Shown here piece by piece: positions 7,168-14,359 of a stretch of DNA of 20,509 bases (its first letter is position 1; the number at the start of each line of letters is the position of its first letter). A program made the translations under genes and the position numbers. The notes beneath the pieces were generated by a model. It was not told the origin of the DNA. It ran no database searches and saw only the letters and a list, made by a program, of their open reading frames with translations. Source of the stretch: JAQGHB01 sp036384495 (GTDB taxonomy: Bacteria > Patescibacteriota > Saccharimonadia > Saccharimonadales > UBA4665). The stretch covers positions 1 through 20,509 of the forward strand of contig DASVMD010000072.1 in assembly GCA_036384495.1 (NCBI GenBank), written 5' to 3'.

Positions 7168-7776
7168 CTAGGCGCCGAAGTAGTGGCCGTAGTAGTACCA
7201 GAAGTGTTTGAGGATGAAGCCGGCAATAATCAGGAACCACAAAAACAGCAAATCGAGGTGATGCTTGCGAACCCAGGCGTAGATTTTTTGTGGTATACCC
7301 TTGCGGAGTTTTAAGACGCCGGTATCGAAATTGTAGAGCGTGACATACCAAAACGCCGTAATGCAGACCACCCACACCACCATGCAGTACGGGCACAGGG
7401 CGTGGATACGGTAGACGGTCTCAAAAAATAACCAGTGCACAAAACCGAGAGCAAAAACTAGCCCGGCGTTAAACACGAGCCAAAACCAACGCTTAAACTT
7501 GGCACCTGCCAGCATGGCCGCACCGATCACCGCTACCACCGGAAAGGCGCCCAGCCCAATAAACGGATTTGGGAAGCCAAACGCGTTGGCTTGTTTGCTT
7601 TGCATGACACTGCCACAGCTGATGATCGGGTTGAGATCGCACGACGGCACAAAGTGAGGGTCATGGAGCAGCTTGATCTTGTCGAACATGATAATGAAGG
7701 CGCAAATGTAGCCGATAATGCCGCCAATGAGTAAGATGTAGGGCAGCGATTTTTGGAGTGTCAGGCGGCGGAACAT
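7168..7776 (-). CDS. Vitamin K epoxide reductase (VKOR) family disulfide-forming protein
   Basis: A 202-residue membrane enzyme expected to reoxidise a periplasmic-side thiol oxidase (DsbA-like) using quinone. The four VKOR cysteines are present: the loop pair Cys46 and Cys54 in SCDLNPIISCGSV and the active-site CPYC (Cys128, Cys131). Four helices typical of the core (about 12-32, 70-92, 97-117, 125-148) are followed by an additional C-terminal helix (about 172-192). There is no fused thioredoxin domain, unlike many bacterial VKORs, so a separate DsbA-like partner should be encoded elsewhere; none is in this window. A TATACT box ends seven bases before the start, predicting a leaderless mRNA. 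It could serve the cysteines of the MarP-like protease nearby, which is inference. Confidence 0.92.
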   Translation of the reverse strand: MFRRLTLQKSLPYILLIGGIIGYICAFIIMFDKIKLLHDPHFVPSCDLNPIISCGSVMQSKQANAFGFPNPFIGLGAFPVVAVIGAAMLAGAKFKRWFWLVFNAGLVFALGFVHWLFFETVYRIHALCPYCMVVWVVCITAFWYVTLYNFDTGVLKLRKGIPQKIYAWVRKHHLDLLFLWFLIIAGFILKHFWYYYGHYFGA

Positions 7777-7783
7777 GTCCTCT

Positions 7784-7789
7784 AGTATA
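7784..7789 (-). promoter_or_regulatory. -10 box for the VKOR gene
   Basis: TATACT (5/6) on the minus strand, seven bases before the ATG at 7776, so transcription would begin at or next to the start codon. It sits in the 24-base gap after the preceding gene. No strong -35 is visible. Confidence 0.42.
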
Positions 7790-7800
7790 GCGGATTATGC

Positions 7801-8409
7801 TTAGTTTTGGAGGTCGGCAGCGATAACGGCTTGATAGTTATGCTGTCTACCTCTCTCAACTATGGCTGGTGCTCTGCCAATAGCCCCATGGTTCATAAGC
7901 TCTTCCATGCGCCCGTGGCAGGCGGGAACTGTCATGCCCAGAACCTCTCCTAGTTGCCACATTTGAAACGAACCGTGCTCCTCGGTTAGTGTCTGGGCTG
8001 CAGAATATGCCTCAGCTGCGTGCGGCTTGTCTGTAACCAATTGCACCTCAGAATCAACCAGGCAGGCTAGAACGGCTTGCCCGAGGCCTGGCCATTTTAT
8101 GTTTGCGTGCAGAATCATTTCATCTCTGACATCCGGCGTTGTACCGATCATCACCGCACGAAAATTTCTTTCTTTATGCGTTTGGGCAGCGATATGGAGG
8201 CTTGTCATCAGTGGCCCATAAAAGCTTCCTATCATATCCAGCGCTCCAGCGAAATCGATAACAAGCAAAGAATCAGGTTGAGCAACCTCTTGTAATCGCA
8301 TGCTGGCGGCATGCCCGTGCTCTTTAAGGAAGAGTATAGGTCCCTGACCATTAGGGTCGCTTAGATAATCGTGAAGCGGCAGTTGGACGTGCGGTTGTTT
8401 TTCGGCCAT
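7801..8409 (-). CDS. STAS-like (DUF4325-type) and winged-helix protein
   Basis: A 202-residue soluble protein. Residues about 46-72 (SLLVIDFAGALDMIGSFYGP) resemble the VVIDF-x-GV-x-x-x-x-S-F core of the STAS-like DUF4325 family, and residues about 146-196 (QLGEVLGMTVPACHGRMEEL, then a basic ERGRQHNYQAV hairpin) look like a winged-helix DNA-binding domain. I chose the ATG at 8409 because a TTGCAA/TATATT promoter fits just upstream of it and its -35 overlaps the alternative start 12 codons earlier (8445). The combination suggests a regulator with an anti-sigma-antagonist-like or sensor half, but no partner is encoded nearby. Family calls are from short motifs only. Confidence 0.6.
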   Translation of the reverse strand: MAEKQPHVQLPLHDYLSDPNGQGPILFLKEHGHAASMRLQEVAQPDSLLVIDFAGALDMIGSFYGPLMTSLHIAAQTHKERNFRAVMIGTTPDVRDEMILHANIKWPGLGQAVLACLVDSEVQLVTDKPHAAEAYSAAQTLTEEHGSFQMWQLGEVLGMTVPACHGRMEELMNHGAIGRAPAIVERGRQHNYQAVIAADLQN

Positions 8410-8417
8410 TGCTGATA

Positions 8418-8445
8418 AATATAGTACATGTTGCTTCAATTGCAA
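8418..8445 (-). promoter_or_regulatory. Promoter of the STAS-like gene
   Basis: The minus strand has TTGCAA (8445-8440), a 16-base spacer and TATATT (8423-8418), eight bases before the ATG at 8409. It lies in the 44-base gap after the protease gene and decides the start codon choice. Confidence 0.45.
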
Positions 8446-8453
8446 GCATGAGC

Positions 8454-9620
8454 TTATTCGGCGCAGCGGCCGGTGGTGACGGTTTGGTTGCGGGCGATGG
8501 CTTGGTCGAGTTCGGTGCTGACTTGGGCGGTGGTCAGGGCGTAGCCGACGTGTTCGTAGGTGGTAGACTGAGCAAAGATTACGCCGATAACGCTGCCGTC
8601 TTTGCCCACCAGCGGGCCGCCAGAGTTGCCCGGGATGATGTCGGCCTGCACTTCGTAGACGGCGCGGTTGACATGGCCGTTGCCGTAAATATTGCGGCCA
8701 CTGGCGGTAAACTGATCTAAAACTGCGGCTGGATCGGCCTTAAAGGAGCCGCCGCCCGGATAGCCCAGCGCCGCTGCCGGTGTGCCCGAAGCGACTTTGC
8801 TGCTGGAAATCACCAGGCTGTGGCCGGCCAGATTGGAGGCTCGCAGCACGGCGAAGTCCAGATCGGGGTCGAACCAGATCGGTGTGGCGGTGTGAATGCC
8901 GTTGCTGTCTTGGACGTATGGTTTGGCGATGCCGGCGATAACGTGGGCGTTAGTGGCGATTAGGCCGGAGCCAACCACAAAACCCGAGCCTTCTACGACG
9001 CCGCCGCACCCCTGTCCTTCTACCTTGACGACCGAAGCTTTGTCTCGATCAACAGCAGCCTGGAGCAGGCCTAAATCGGGAAGGCCGACGGAATTTTTAG
9101 GGGTGGGCTCGTGGCCGGCGAACACCTGCGGGAAGCCATTGGGGTCGATCAGATTGCCAAGGTCGGCGATGAGGGTTGGCGCGCTCGGTAATACTCTGTT
9201 GAGCCCTCGCACGATGGCCGATTTTTGAATGGTAGATTGCAGTCCGGGCGTTGGCAAGCTGTTAATAATGGCGGCCATCAGCCAAATACTAAATAGCAGC
9301 GATGCCACACTTAGTACTGAGCCAAAACCGTTGTCTAGGCTATTAATGCGATTGAGCAGCACCTTGTGTTTGAGCTTGATGCCCACGTACTCGCCAATGG
9401 CCAGTAAAATCAGAGCGCAGCCCAGCGTGGTGCCAAGCGTAACGATAGCGCGGGCATTTTGGCTGCTCACCAGTGTTACGGTGTGTGGCTGCAATAGCGC
9501 CCCTAGAAAGAGTCCGCCGAAGAAGCCCAGTGTCGAGAACAGCTGTCGCACAAAACCGATCTCACGGCCTCTAAAGAGGGCGCTGATGGCAAAAAGCACG
9601 ATCAGCACATCGAGGAACAT
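8454..9620 (-). CDS. CvpA domain and trypsin-like serine protease, MarP-like
   Basis: A 388-residue membrane protease. Residues 1-125 hold four hydrophobic segments of the CvpA type (MFLDVLIVLFAISALFRG opening). Residues about 185-375 are a chymotrypsin-fold protease with all three catalytic residues: His226 in TNAHVIAG, Asp255 in DLDFAVL and Ser333 in GNSGGPL. The architecture matches MarP (Rv3671c) of Mycobacterium tuberculosis, a protease needed for acid and oxidative-stress resistance. Cys205 and Cys386 flank the protease domain at positions equivalent to the MarP disulfide, suggesting redox-sensitive stabilisation. There is no PDZ domain, so it is not HtrA/DegP. It starts three bases after the uppP stop, so the two form an operon, as expected for cell-envelope maintenance. 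Confidence 0.92.
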   Translation of the reverse strand: MFLDVLIVLFAISALFRGREIGFVRQLFSTLGFFGGLFLGALLQPHTVTLVSSQNARAIVTLGTTLGCALILLAIGEYVGIKLKHKVLLNRINSLDNGFGSVLSVASLLFSIWLMAAIINSLPTPGLQSTIQKSAIVRGLNRVLPSAPTLIADLGNLIDPNGFPQVFAGHEPTPKNSVGLPDLGLLQAAVDRDKASVVKVEGQGCGGVVEGSGFVVGSGLIATNAHVIAGIAKPYVQDSNGIHTATPIWFDPDLDFAVLRASNLAGHSLVISSSKVASGTPAAALGYPGGGSFKADPAAVLDQFTASGRNIYGNGHVNRAVYEVQADIIPGNSGGPLVGKDGSVIGVIFAQSTTYEHVGYALTTAQVSTELDQAIARNQTVTTGRCAE

Positions 9621-9623
9621 GAC

Positions 9624-10514
9624 TTAGAAGTGGCCCCGGATGAGCCCCAATCCTATCATTGCCAGGCCCAGGACGATACAGTAGATGCCAAAAGGTCGGA
9701 GGCGCTTGTTTTGGAAGTATTTATCGAGGTATTTCACCGTAAAGTAGGCGGCAATGCCGGCAGCTAGGCCGCCTAGTAACAGTTGTCCCCGGATGCCATT
9801 ATCGAGATTACTAAAGAAATCTGGTAACTTAACAATACCTGCACCAAGGATAATAGGCGTGGCAAGTAAGAAGGAGAAGCGAGCGGCATCTTCAGTGTTG
9901 AGGCCGCTATATAGACCAGCGGTCAGTGTAATGCCGGAGCGGCTGATACCGGCAAAGAAAGCCGCAACCTGCGAGGTGCCAATAATCAGAGCCCGTTTAA
10001 CGGTTAATTTTTCGGAAATCTGATCTGTAGACTCCACTAAATTCTTGGATTGCTTGCGTGATTTGTGTTGTTGAATGTAGCGATCGGCAGTCAGCAGGAT
10101 AAATCCATTAATAATTAAGAAAATCATGGCTGCCAACGGCTTGGCAAAGAGTACTCGTAATTTGTGCTCGAACGCTAAGCCGGTAATGCCAGCGGGGATA
10201 GTCGCCAAAAGCAGCAACCAAGCCAGTCGCCCATCTGGAGTGTCGACTTTTTGGGTGGCTACAGAACGGAAAAAGCCCTTAATAATACGCAGCCAAACGT
10301 CGCGGTAAAAGATGAGCAGTGCCAGCGCCGTAGCGACATGTAAAACTACCACGAACGGCAAATAAAAAGACTCCCCTGCGCTTTCGCTGTTCAAGATACC
10401 ATGCCAGTTGAACAGCCAGGGCAAAATCACGGTGTGACCGAGGCTGGAAATCGGGAACAATTCGGTGACGCCTTGCAGCAGACCGAGGATCAGGGCTTGG
10501 AAGTAGGTAATCAT
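9624..10514 (-). CDS. uppP: Undecaprenyl-diphosphatase UppP (BacA family)
   Basis: This 296-residue integral membrane enzyme dephosphorylates undecaprenyl diphosphate so the lipid carrier can be reused in peptidoglycan and surface polymer synthesis. Both active-site motifs are seen: QGVTELFPISSLGH (14-27, family pattern QGxTEFLPISSxGH) and GISRSG (189-194). Several hydrophobic helices span the protein, with one charged cytoplasmic loop around residues 146-173. The length is slightly above the usual 265-280 because of this loop. An extended -10 box TGATACAAT ends eight bases before the start and AAGGG lies inside that gap, so either leaderless or weak-SD initiation is possible. It is followed immediately by the MarP-like protease gene. 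Confidence 0.95.
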   Translation of the reverse strand: MITYFQALILGLLQGVTELFPISSLGHTVILPWLFNWHGILNSESAGESFYLPFVVVLHVATALALLIFYRDVWLRIIKGFFRSVATQKVDTPDGRLAWLLLLATIPAGITGLAFEHKLRVLFAKPLAAMIFLIINGFILLTADRYIQQHKSRKQSKNLVESTDQISEKLTVKRALIIGTSQVAAFFAGISRSGITLTAGLYSGLNTEDAARFSFLLATPIILGAGIVKLPDFFSNLDNGIRGQLLLGGLAAGIAAYFTVKYLDKYFQNKRLRPFGIYCIVLGLAMIGLGLIRGHF

Positions 10515-10522
10515 TAGCCCTT

Positions 10523-10531
10523 ATTGTATCA
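10523..10531 (-). promoter_or_regulatory. Extended -10 promoter for uppP
   Basis: The minus strand reads TGA-TACAAT (extended -10, 5/6 hexamer), eight bases before the uppP ATG, in the short gap after the helix-turn-helix gene. No -35 is apparent. It implies uppP and the protease can be transcribed separately from the gene upstream. Confidence 0.45.
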
Positions 10532-10533
10532 AA

Positions 10534-10785
10534 CTATGCGGACTCGCCCTCAGTTTTAGCTGCTATATCTAAGACTTCAAGATCTCCAGCAAGATCAACA
10601 AGATTAGGTAAGCTGGATAAAAAGCCATGCATTGGTAGCCTAAAATCACCACTACGTTGGGGAGCTTCGACGAACGGTACATCTTCGGTCACAATCCATT
10701 TGTATACCTGTTCTATTTCAAGACCGGCAAGTTCTGCTGCCTGCTCGGGAGTTAGTAACTGGCCTGGTAGTGTTTCTAACGACAT
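10534..10785 (-). CDS. Small helix-turn-helix protein, MerR/excisionase-like
   Basis: An 83-residue protein. Residues about 11-57 (LLTPEQAAELAGLEIEQVYKW, then a FRLPMHGFLSSL wing and helix) follow the pattern of the helix-turn-helix seen in excisionase and MerR-type small regulators: T-x-x-x-A-A-E-L-x-G, V-Y-K/R-W/L, then a strand and a short helix. AGGAAG (10799-10794 on the minus strand) sits nine bases before the start as a ribosome binding site. There is no integrase or mobile element nearby, so a regulator is more likely than a phage excisionase. The target is unknown; uppP directly downstream has its own promoter. Confidence 0.62.
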   Translation of the reverse strand: MSLETLPGQLLTPEQAAELAGLEIEQVYKWIVTEDVPFVEAPQRSGDFRLPMHGFLSSLPNLVDLAGDLEVLDIAAKTEGESA

Positions 10786-10809
10786 GAGTAAATCTTCCTT
10801 AATATGCTT

Positions 10810-10837
10810 ATTTTACGTCTAAACTCAAAAAATGCAA
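10810..10837 (-). promoter_or_regulatory. Promoter of the helix-turn-helix gene
   Basis: The minus strand has TTGCAT (10837-10832), a 16-base spacer and TAAAAT (10815-10810, 5/6). Transcription would begin about 18 bases before the ATG, leaving room for the AGGAAG ribosome binding site. It lies in the gap after zwf; no terminator hairpin is seen there. Confidence 0.4.
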
Positions 10838-10848
10838 GTCGTGATTTG

Positions 10849-12156
10849 TTAGTTCAGTAGATCTGAGCCAGGGGTGCCCTGTTTGTAGGTAATCAGACTA
10901 GTGTCGGATTTAGACCACTCGGAGATGACGGGTTGCAGCACGCGCCAGGATTCCAGGACTTCGGTGCTGGTGGCAAACAACGTGTGGTCGCCGCGGATAG
11001 CCTGGATGAGGACACGCTCGTAGGGGGTGGGGTGGTCTTTGCTGTCGAGGCTATGTAAGTCCGGCAGCTGCTTGACGAGCTCATCGGCGGCGTTTTTGAA
11101 GTGCGGTGTGATGCTGGCCTTTTTTTCGTTGAGGGCTTTGCCGGTCCAGAGCGTGATCGGCACGTCGCGCCAGCGGTCGCTGTCGATTGTTAGGCGCACG
11201 GCGGCAAAAGTTTCGGTGATGGAATCGGGGTTTTTGACTTCTTCGCGGTAGCCTTCGTATTGGCCACGGACTGCTTCCTGGGCAACTTTGTCGGAGCTAA
11301 TGGTGGCGACCTGCTCTAGGAGTGCCTGTTTGGTGGCATGAATGGCGTCGCTATCGAGGGTTTCGGGGCGTTCCATGGTAACTACGGCTAGCAGCTGCAT
11401 CAGATGGCTTTGAATAAAATCGCGCAGCGCGCCCAGCGGTTCATAAAAATCGGCTCGGCCTTCGATACCGATGGCCTCCGAAGCGCTGATTTCAATGCTT
11501 TTAATGTGCTCCTTGCTCCACACTGCTTCAAATTCAGGGTTTTCGTTGCGGAAATTAAGAATATCCTGCACGGTTTCTTTAGCCAAATAGTGGTCGATGC
11601 GATAGATTTGTTCTTCGCCGAATACTTGCCCGGTTTCTTTGATGAGTTCCTGCGCGGAATGCAGATCGTAGCCGAAAGGTTTTTCGACCAGCAGACGCGT
11701 CATGGCGCGGCCGTGTTGGCAGCTGGCGTTGAGGTTTTCGGCGCCCATCAGTTTGATGATCGGGCCATAGACTTGCGGCGGAATCGACAAATAATAGAGG
11801 CGGTTCATACAAACGCCCTGCTCTTCCTCGATGGCGTTCAGCCGCTGCAGCAGTTGGGCGTAATCGGCTTGCTTGGTGACGTCCATTTTGAGCATGCGGC
11901 TACGAGCGCGCATGCGCACCAGCGCGTCGGGGTCGCACACCTGGCCGTCTTCGTTGTTGCACAAATTGGTGTTTTCAAACAACTCGTCGAGCGACATATC
12001 ACGGCGACTAATGCCGACAATTTCGGTTTTTTCGTGCAGCAATCCCTCTTTAAATAGATGAAACAATGCTGGCAGCAAGTAACGCTTAGACAGGTCGCCG
12101 GTAATGCCAAAAATGACGATGATGCTGGGTTCGAGTTCGGGTGCGCGCGTATCCAT
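10849..12156 (-). CDS. zwf: Glucose-6-phosphate 1-dehydrogenase
   Basis: This catalyses the first step of the oxidative pentose phosphate pathway, glucose-6-phosphate to 6-phosphogluconolactone with NADP+ reduction. With the start at 12156 it has 435 residues, shorter than the usual 480-500. The nucleotide-binding motif IFGITGDLSKR (15-25), VEKPFG (157-162) and the substrate motif RIDHYLAKE (186-194, usual RIDHYLGKE) are present, as is the YEPLGALRDFIQSHLMQ region that supplies a catalytic His. I chose 12156 because it lies one base after the gnd stop and ten residues before the first beta strand; an in-frame ATG at 12219 would add a 21-residue extension inside gnd. It is the last gene of pgl-gnd-zwf. 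The shortening is in the C-terminal half. Confidence 0.95.
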   Translation of the reverse strand: MDTRAPELEPSIIVIFGITGDLSKRYLLPALFHLFKEGLLHEKTEIVGISRRDMSLDELFENTNLCNNEDGQVCDPDALVRMRARSRMLKMDVTKQADYAQLLQRLNAIEEEQGVCMNRLYYLSIPPQVYGPIIKLMGAENLNASCQHGRAMTRLLVEKPFGYDLHSAQELIKETGQVFGEEQIYRIDHYLAKETVQDILNFRNENPEFEAVWSKEHIKSIEISASEAIGIEGRADFYEPLGALRDFIQSHLMQLLAVVTMERPETLDSDAIHATKQALLEQVATISSDKVAQEAVRGQYEGYREEVKNPDSITETFAAVRLTIDSDRWRDVPITLWTGKALNEKKASITPHFKNAADELVKQLPDLHSLDSKDHPTPYERVLIQAIRGDHTLFATSTEVLESWRVLQPVISEWSKSDTSLITYKQGTPGSDLLN

Positions 12157-12157
12157 A

Positions 12158-13063
12158 TTATTTGTTGAGCTGGTGCCCACCGAACTTATTGCGCATGGCT
12201 GACAGTAGCTTGGTGGCAAAATTGACCTCGCCTTTTTGCGAAGCTAAGCGGACGTCAAACGAGGCTTGGATGCTGGGCATCGGGATACCAAGTTCTTTGG
12301 CGGTTTCCAATGTCCAGCGGGCTTCGCCGGATTCGGCGACATAGCCGTCGATACCCTCAAGCGTGGGATTTTCGGCCAGTGCAGCCTGGCTGAGTTCGTT
12401 GAGCCACGACGTAACCACGCTATGGTGTTGCCAGACGTCGCCGGCGGCGGCCAGATCGGTGTCTTTGTAAGGGCCTTCGCGCAGCATGCGGTAGCCTTCG
12501 GCCAGCGACTCCATCATGCCGTATTCGATGGCGTTGTGGACCATTTTTACGTAATGCCCATTACCGCTGGGGCCAAAGTGGAAGTAGGCGCCCTCGGGCG
12601 CAGCCAGGACTTTCAGCGCTGGTTCTAGCGATGCAAAAGCTTCTTTGCTATCGCCGCCGAGCATCATCGAAAAGCCGTTTTGGTAGCCCCAGACGCCGCC
12701 GCTAGTGCCACAATCGAGCAGGTGCGAGCCGGCGTCGGTAATCTTTTTGTTGAGTTTTTGCGTTAAGCGGTAATCGGAGTTGCCGCCATCGATAATAATG
12801 CTGCCTTTGGGGATCAGGCTGAGCCATTCGTCGACCTGAGTGTCGACAATATCGGCCGGCAGCATGACCCACAACACGACCTGGTCGTCGCCAAAAGCCG
12901 CTAAGACATCTTGTTTTGTTTTGGCTGGAATGGCACCGTAGCCGGCGGCCTCATCAATTGGCTCGGGGCTGCGGTTATGGGCAATTACGGTGTGATCGCT
13001 CTCGGCCAGTTTGCGGACAATTTGCATGCCCATGCGCCCGAGTCCCTGTACTGCTATTTTCAT
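12158..13063 (-). CDS. gnd: 6-phosphogluconate dehydrogenase, decarboxylating, short form
   Basis: This converts 6-phosphogluconate to ribulose-5-phosphate and CO2 with reduction of NAD(P)+. At 301 residues it belongs to the short GndA/YqeC-like class rather than the 470-residue dimeric form. Visible are the Rossmann motif GLGRMG (7-12), HNRS (29-32) after the second strand, the substrate loop CGTSGGVWG (118-126), and the catalytic region YVKMVHNAIEYGMM with Lys173 and Glu180. The C-terminal helical domain is single rather than duplicated. The start overlaps the pgl stop by four bases (ATGA) and the stop is one base from zwf, so the three genes are coupled. Confidence 0.95.
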   Translation of the reverse strand: MKIAVQGLGRMGMQIVRKLAESDHTVIAHNRSPEPIDEAAGYGAIPAKTKQDVLAAFGDDQVVLWVMLPADIVDTQVDEWLSLIPKGSIIIDGGNSDYRLTQKLNKKITDAGSHLLDCGTSGGVWGYQNGFSMMLGGDSKEAFASLEPALKVLAAPEGAYFHFGPSGNGHYVKMVHNAIEYGMMESLAEGYRMLREGPYKDTDLAAAGDVWQHHSVVTSWLNELSQAALAENPTLEGIDGYVAESGEARWTLETAKELGIPMPSIQASFDVRLASQKGEVNFATKLLSAMRNKFGGHQLNK

Positions 13064-13734
13064 GCGGCCTCCCCTATTTGGTCGTTATATACATATACTT
13101 CCGGCATTTCTTTGAGGAACTGCGCGGGCTGGGTGTCGTAATCGAGCGTTTGGTCGCGCAGCGCGAGCAGTTGCTCTCGTTTATTTTCGCCATACGCAAA
13201 CAAATAAAATACTGAGATTTTGGCCAGTGCCGTAAAGGTAGTGGTGATGCGCTCATAGGGATCGCTGACATACCCGACCACGATGTCATTTTGCAGATCG
13301 GTGGCCACGGAATTAGGCAGAATGCCGGAAATATGCCCGTCGGGACCCATACCGAGCAGTGCGATACTGATGTCGCAGCTGGCAAAAGCCTGGGCTAGCT
13401 GATCGCGAAAACGCGCAGCGGCGGTCTCTAAGGTCTCTTCTGGTTGGAGCGGCGGAATCAGCGTGGCTTGCTTGGGCGCAAATCCAGCGTCCTGGAGCTG
13501 CTGCCAGTTAGAATCAGGATGGCCAACCGGCCCGAAACGCTCGTCAATGGTAGTCACGATGAGGTTTTTTGACAGATCGTCACCGATGTTAGCCATGATC
13601 TTGACAGCCGCACCGATGTTAGAACCGCCGCTTACGAACCACAATACCTTCTTATTTTGGCTTAATTCTTGTATGAGTCGGTCGCTCAGGGCTTGAATTG
13701 CTGGGGTTGGATCAGAAGTTTGGATTATTTGCAT
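13060..13734 (-). CDS. pgl: 6-phosphogluconolactonase
   Basis: This 224-residue cytoplasmic enzyme hydrolyses 6-phosphogluconolactone, the product of Zwf. It belongs to the glucosamine-6-phosphate isomerase/6-phosphogluconolactonase superfamily: phosphate-binding SGGSN (35-39), TIDERF (62-67) and LGMGPDGHISGILP (127-140) with the catalytic His. The family normally reads SGGSTP at the first motif; here Asn-Ile replaces Thr-Pro. Location in an operon with gnd and zwf settles the lactonase assignment over NagB. The start lies six bases after an extended -10 box TGCTATAGT, so translation of a leaderless transcript is likely; AGAGG in this gap is too close for a normal ribosome binding site. Confidence 0.93.
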   Translation of the reverse strand: MQIIQTSDPTPAIQALSDRLIQELSQNKKVLWFVSGGSNIGAAVKIMANIGDDLSKNLIVTTIDERFGPVGHPDSNWQQLQDAGFAPKQATLIPPLQPEETLETAAARFRDQLAQAFASCDISIALLGMGPDGHISGILPNSVATDLQNDIVVGYVSDPYERITTTFTALAKISVFYLFAYGENKREQLLALRDQTLDYDTQPAQFLKEMPEVYVYNDQIGEAA

Positions 13735-13740
13735 GCCTCT

Positions 13741-13749
13741 ACTATAGCA
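13741..13749 (-). promoter_or_regulatory. Extended -10 promoter of the pgl-gnd-zwf operon
   Basis: The minus strand reads TGC-TATAGT (extended -10, 5/6 hexamer), six bases before the pgl ATG at 13734, giving a leaderless operon mRNA. A perfect TTGACA lies upstream at 13773-13768, but the 21-base spacing is too long for a standard promoter. Confidence 0.5.
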
Positions 13750-13753
13750 CTGC

Positions 13754-14290
13754 TTAGGCGCTCAGCATGTCAATCAGTGCTTCGTTGAAAGCGGGAATGT
13801 CATCGGGCTTGCGACTGGTGATCAGCGAGCCGTCAACTACGACCTCTTGGTCGCTCCATTTTGCACCGGCGTTACGCATGTCGTCCTGGATGGTTTCGAA
13901 ACTGGTCAGTGCTCGGCCTGACGCCACGCCGGCCGACACCAGCAGCCATGGCGCATGGCAAATAGCAGCCACCGGCTTGTTGGCTTCCAAGAACTCTTTT
14001 ACCCAGGTTTGGGCGATTTCGTTCATGCGTAGAGTGTCGGCATTGACGGCTCCACCGGGCAGCACGAGCGCGACGTAGCTGCTGCGATCGGCTTCATCGA
14101 GCGTTAGATCGGCCTCAAAGGTGTCACCCTTTTCGACATGGTTGAGGCCTTGCAACGTACCGCGCTCGGTAGCTACGACTTCGACTTCGGCCCCGGCTTT
14201 GCGTAGGGCGTCAATCGGGCCGGTGAACTCTGCTTGCTCAAAGTAATCGTCCACTACCACTGCTATTTTTTTGCCGGTCAAATCTGCCAT
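13754..14290 (-). CDS. DJ-1/PfpI family protein
   Basis: A 178-residue single-domain protein of the DJ-1/PfpI superfamily, closest in look to the PfpI/YhbO branch. The nucleophile elbow AAICHAPWLL places the reactive Cys at 111 with His112 next to it; the N-terminal acidic motif DDYFEQAEF (14-22) and ALVLPGG (74-80) also fit. Bacterial members have been described as stress proteins, glyoxalases, deglycases or proteases; the sequence does not decide. GGAGAT seven bases before the ATG is a good ribosome binding site. It lies between pgl and the superoxide dismutase gene, fitting an oxidative or carbonyl stress role. Confidence 0.92.
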   Translation of the reverse strand: MADLTGKKIAVVVDDYFEQAEFTGPIDALRKAGAEVEVVATERGTLQGLNHVEKGDTFEADLTLDEADRSSYVALVLPGGAVNADTLRMNEIAQTWVKEFLEANKPVAAICHAPWLLVSAGVASGRALTSFETIQDDMRNAGAKWSDQEVVVDGSLITSRKPDDIPAFNEALIDMLSA

Positions 14291-14320
14291 AACTATCTCC
14301 TTATTTGAGTAATAAGCGAT

Positions 14321-14326
14321 AGTATA
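14321..14326 (-). promoter_or_regulatory. -10 box for the DJ-1/PfpI gene
   Basis: TATACT (5/6) on the minus strand; predicted leader about 24 bases containing a proper GGAGAT ribosome binding site. The matching -35 (TGTAAA) is weak. Confidence 0.38.
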
Positions 14327-14359
14327 TGAACTCCTCGGGCTAGTTTACAGTGAAAATAA

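Noticed and set aside
8454..9620. HtrA/DegP protease
   Set aside because: No PDZ domain follows the protease domain, and the N-terminal half is a multi-helix CvpA region.
10534..10785. Phage or integrative element excisionase
   Set aside because: No integrase, attachment-site repeat or other phage gene is present; a small regulator is the safer reading.
11404..12057. 217-codon open frame on the plus strand
   Set aside because: It is antisense to zwf, which has all family motifs; the protein has no motif and reflects codon bias in the opposite strand.
12157..12219. 21-codon N-terminal extension of zwf from an ATG at 12219
   Set aside because: It lies within the end of gnd, and the family core begins properly from the ATG at 12156, one base after the gnd stop.
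13741..13773. Perfect TTGACA paired with TATAGT upstream of pgl
   Set aside because: The spacer is 21 bases, too long; the TTGACA falls inside the DJ-1 coding region and is probably chance.
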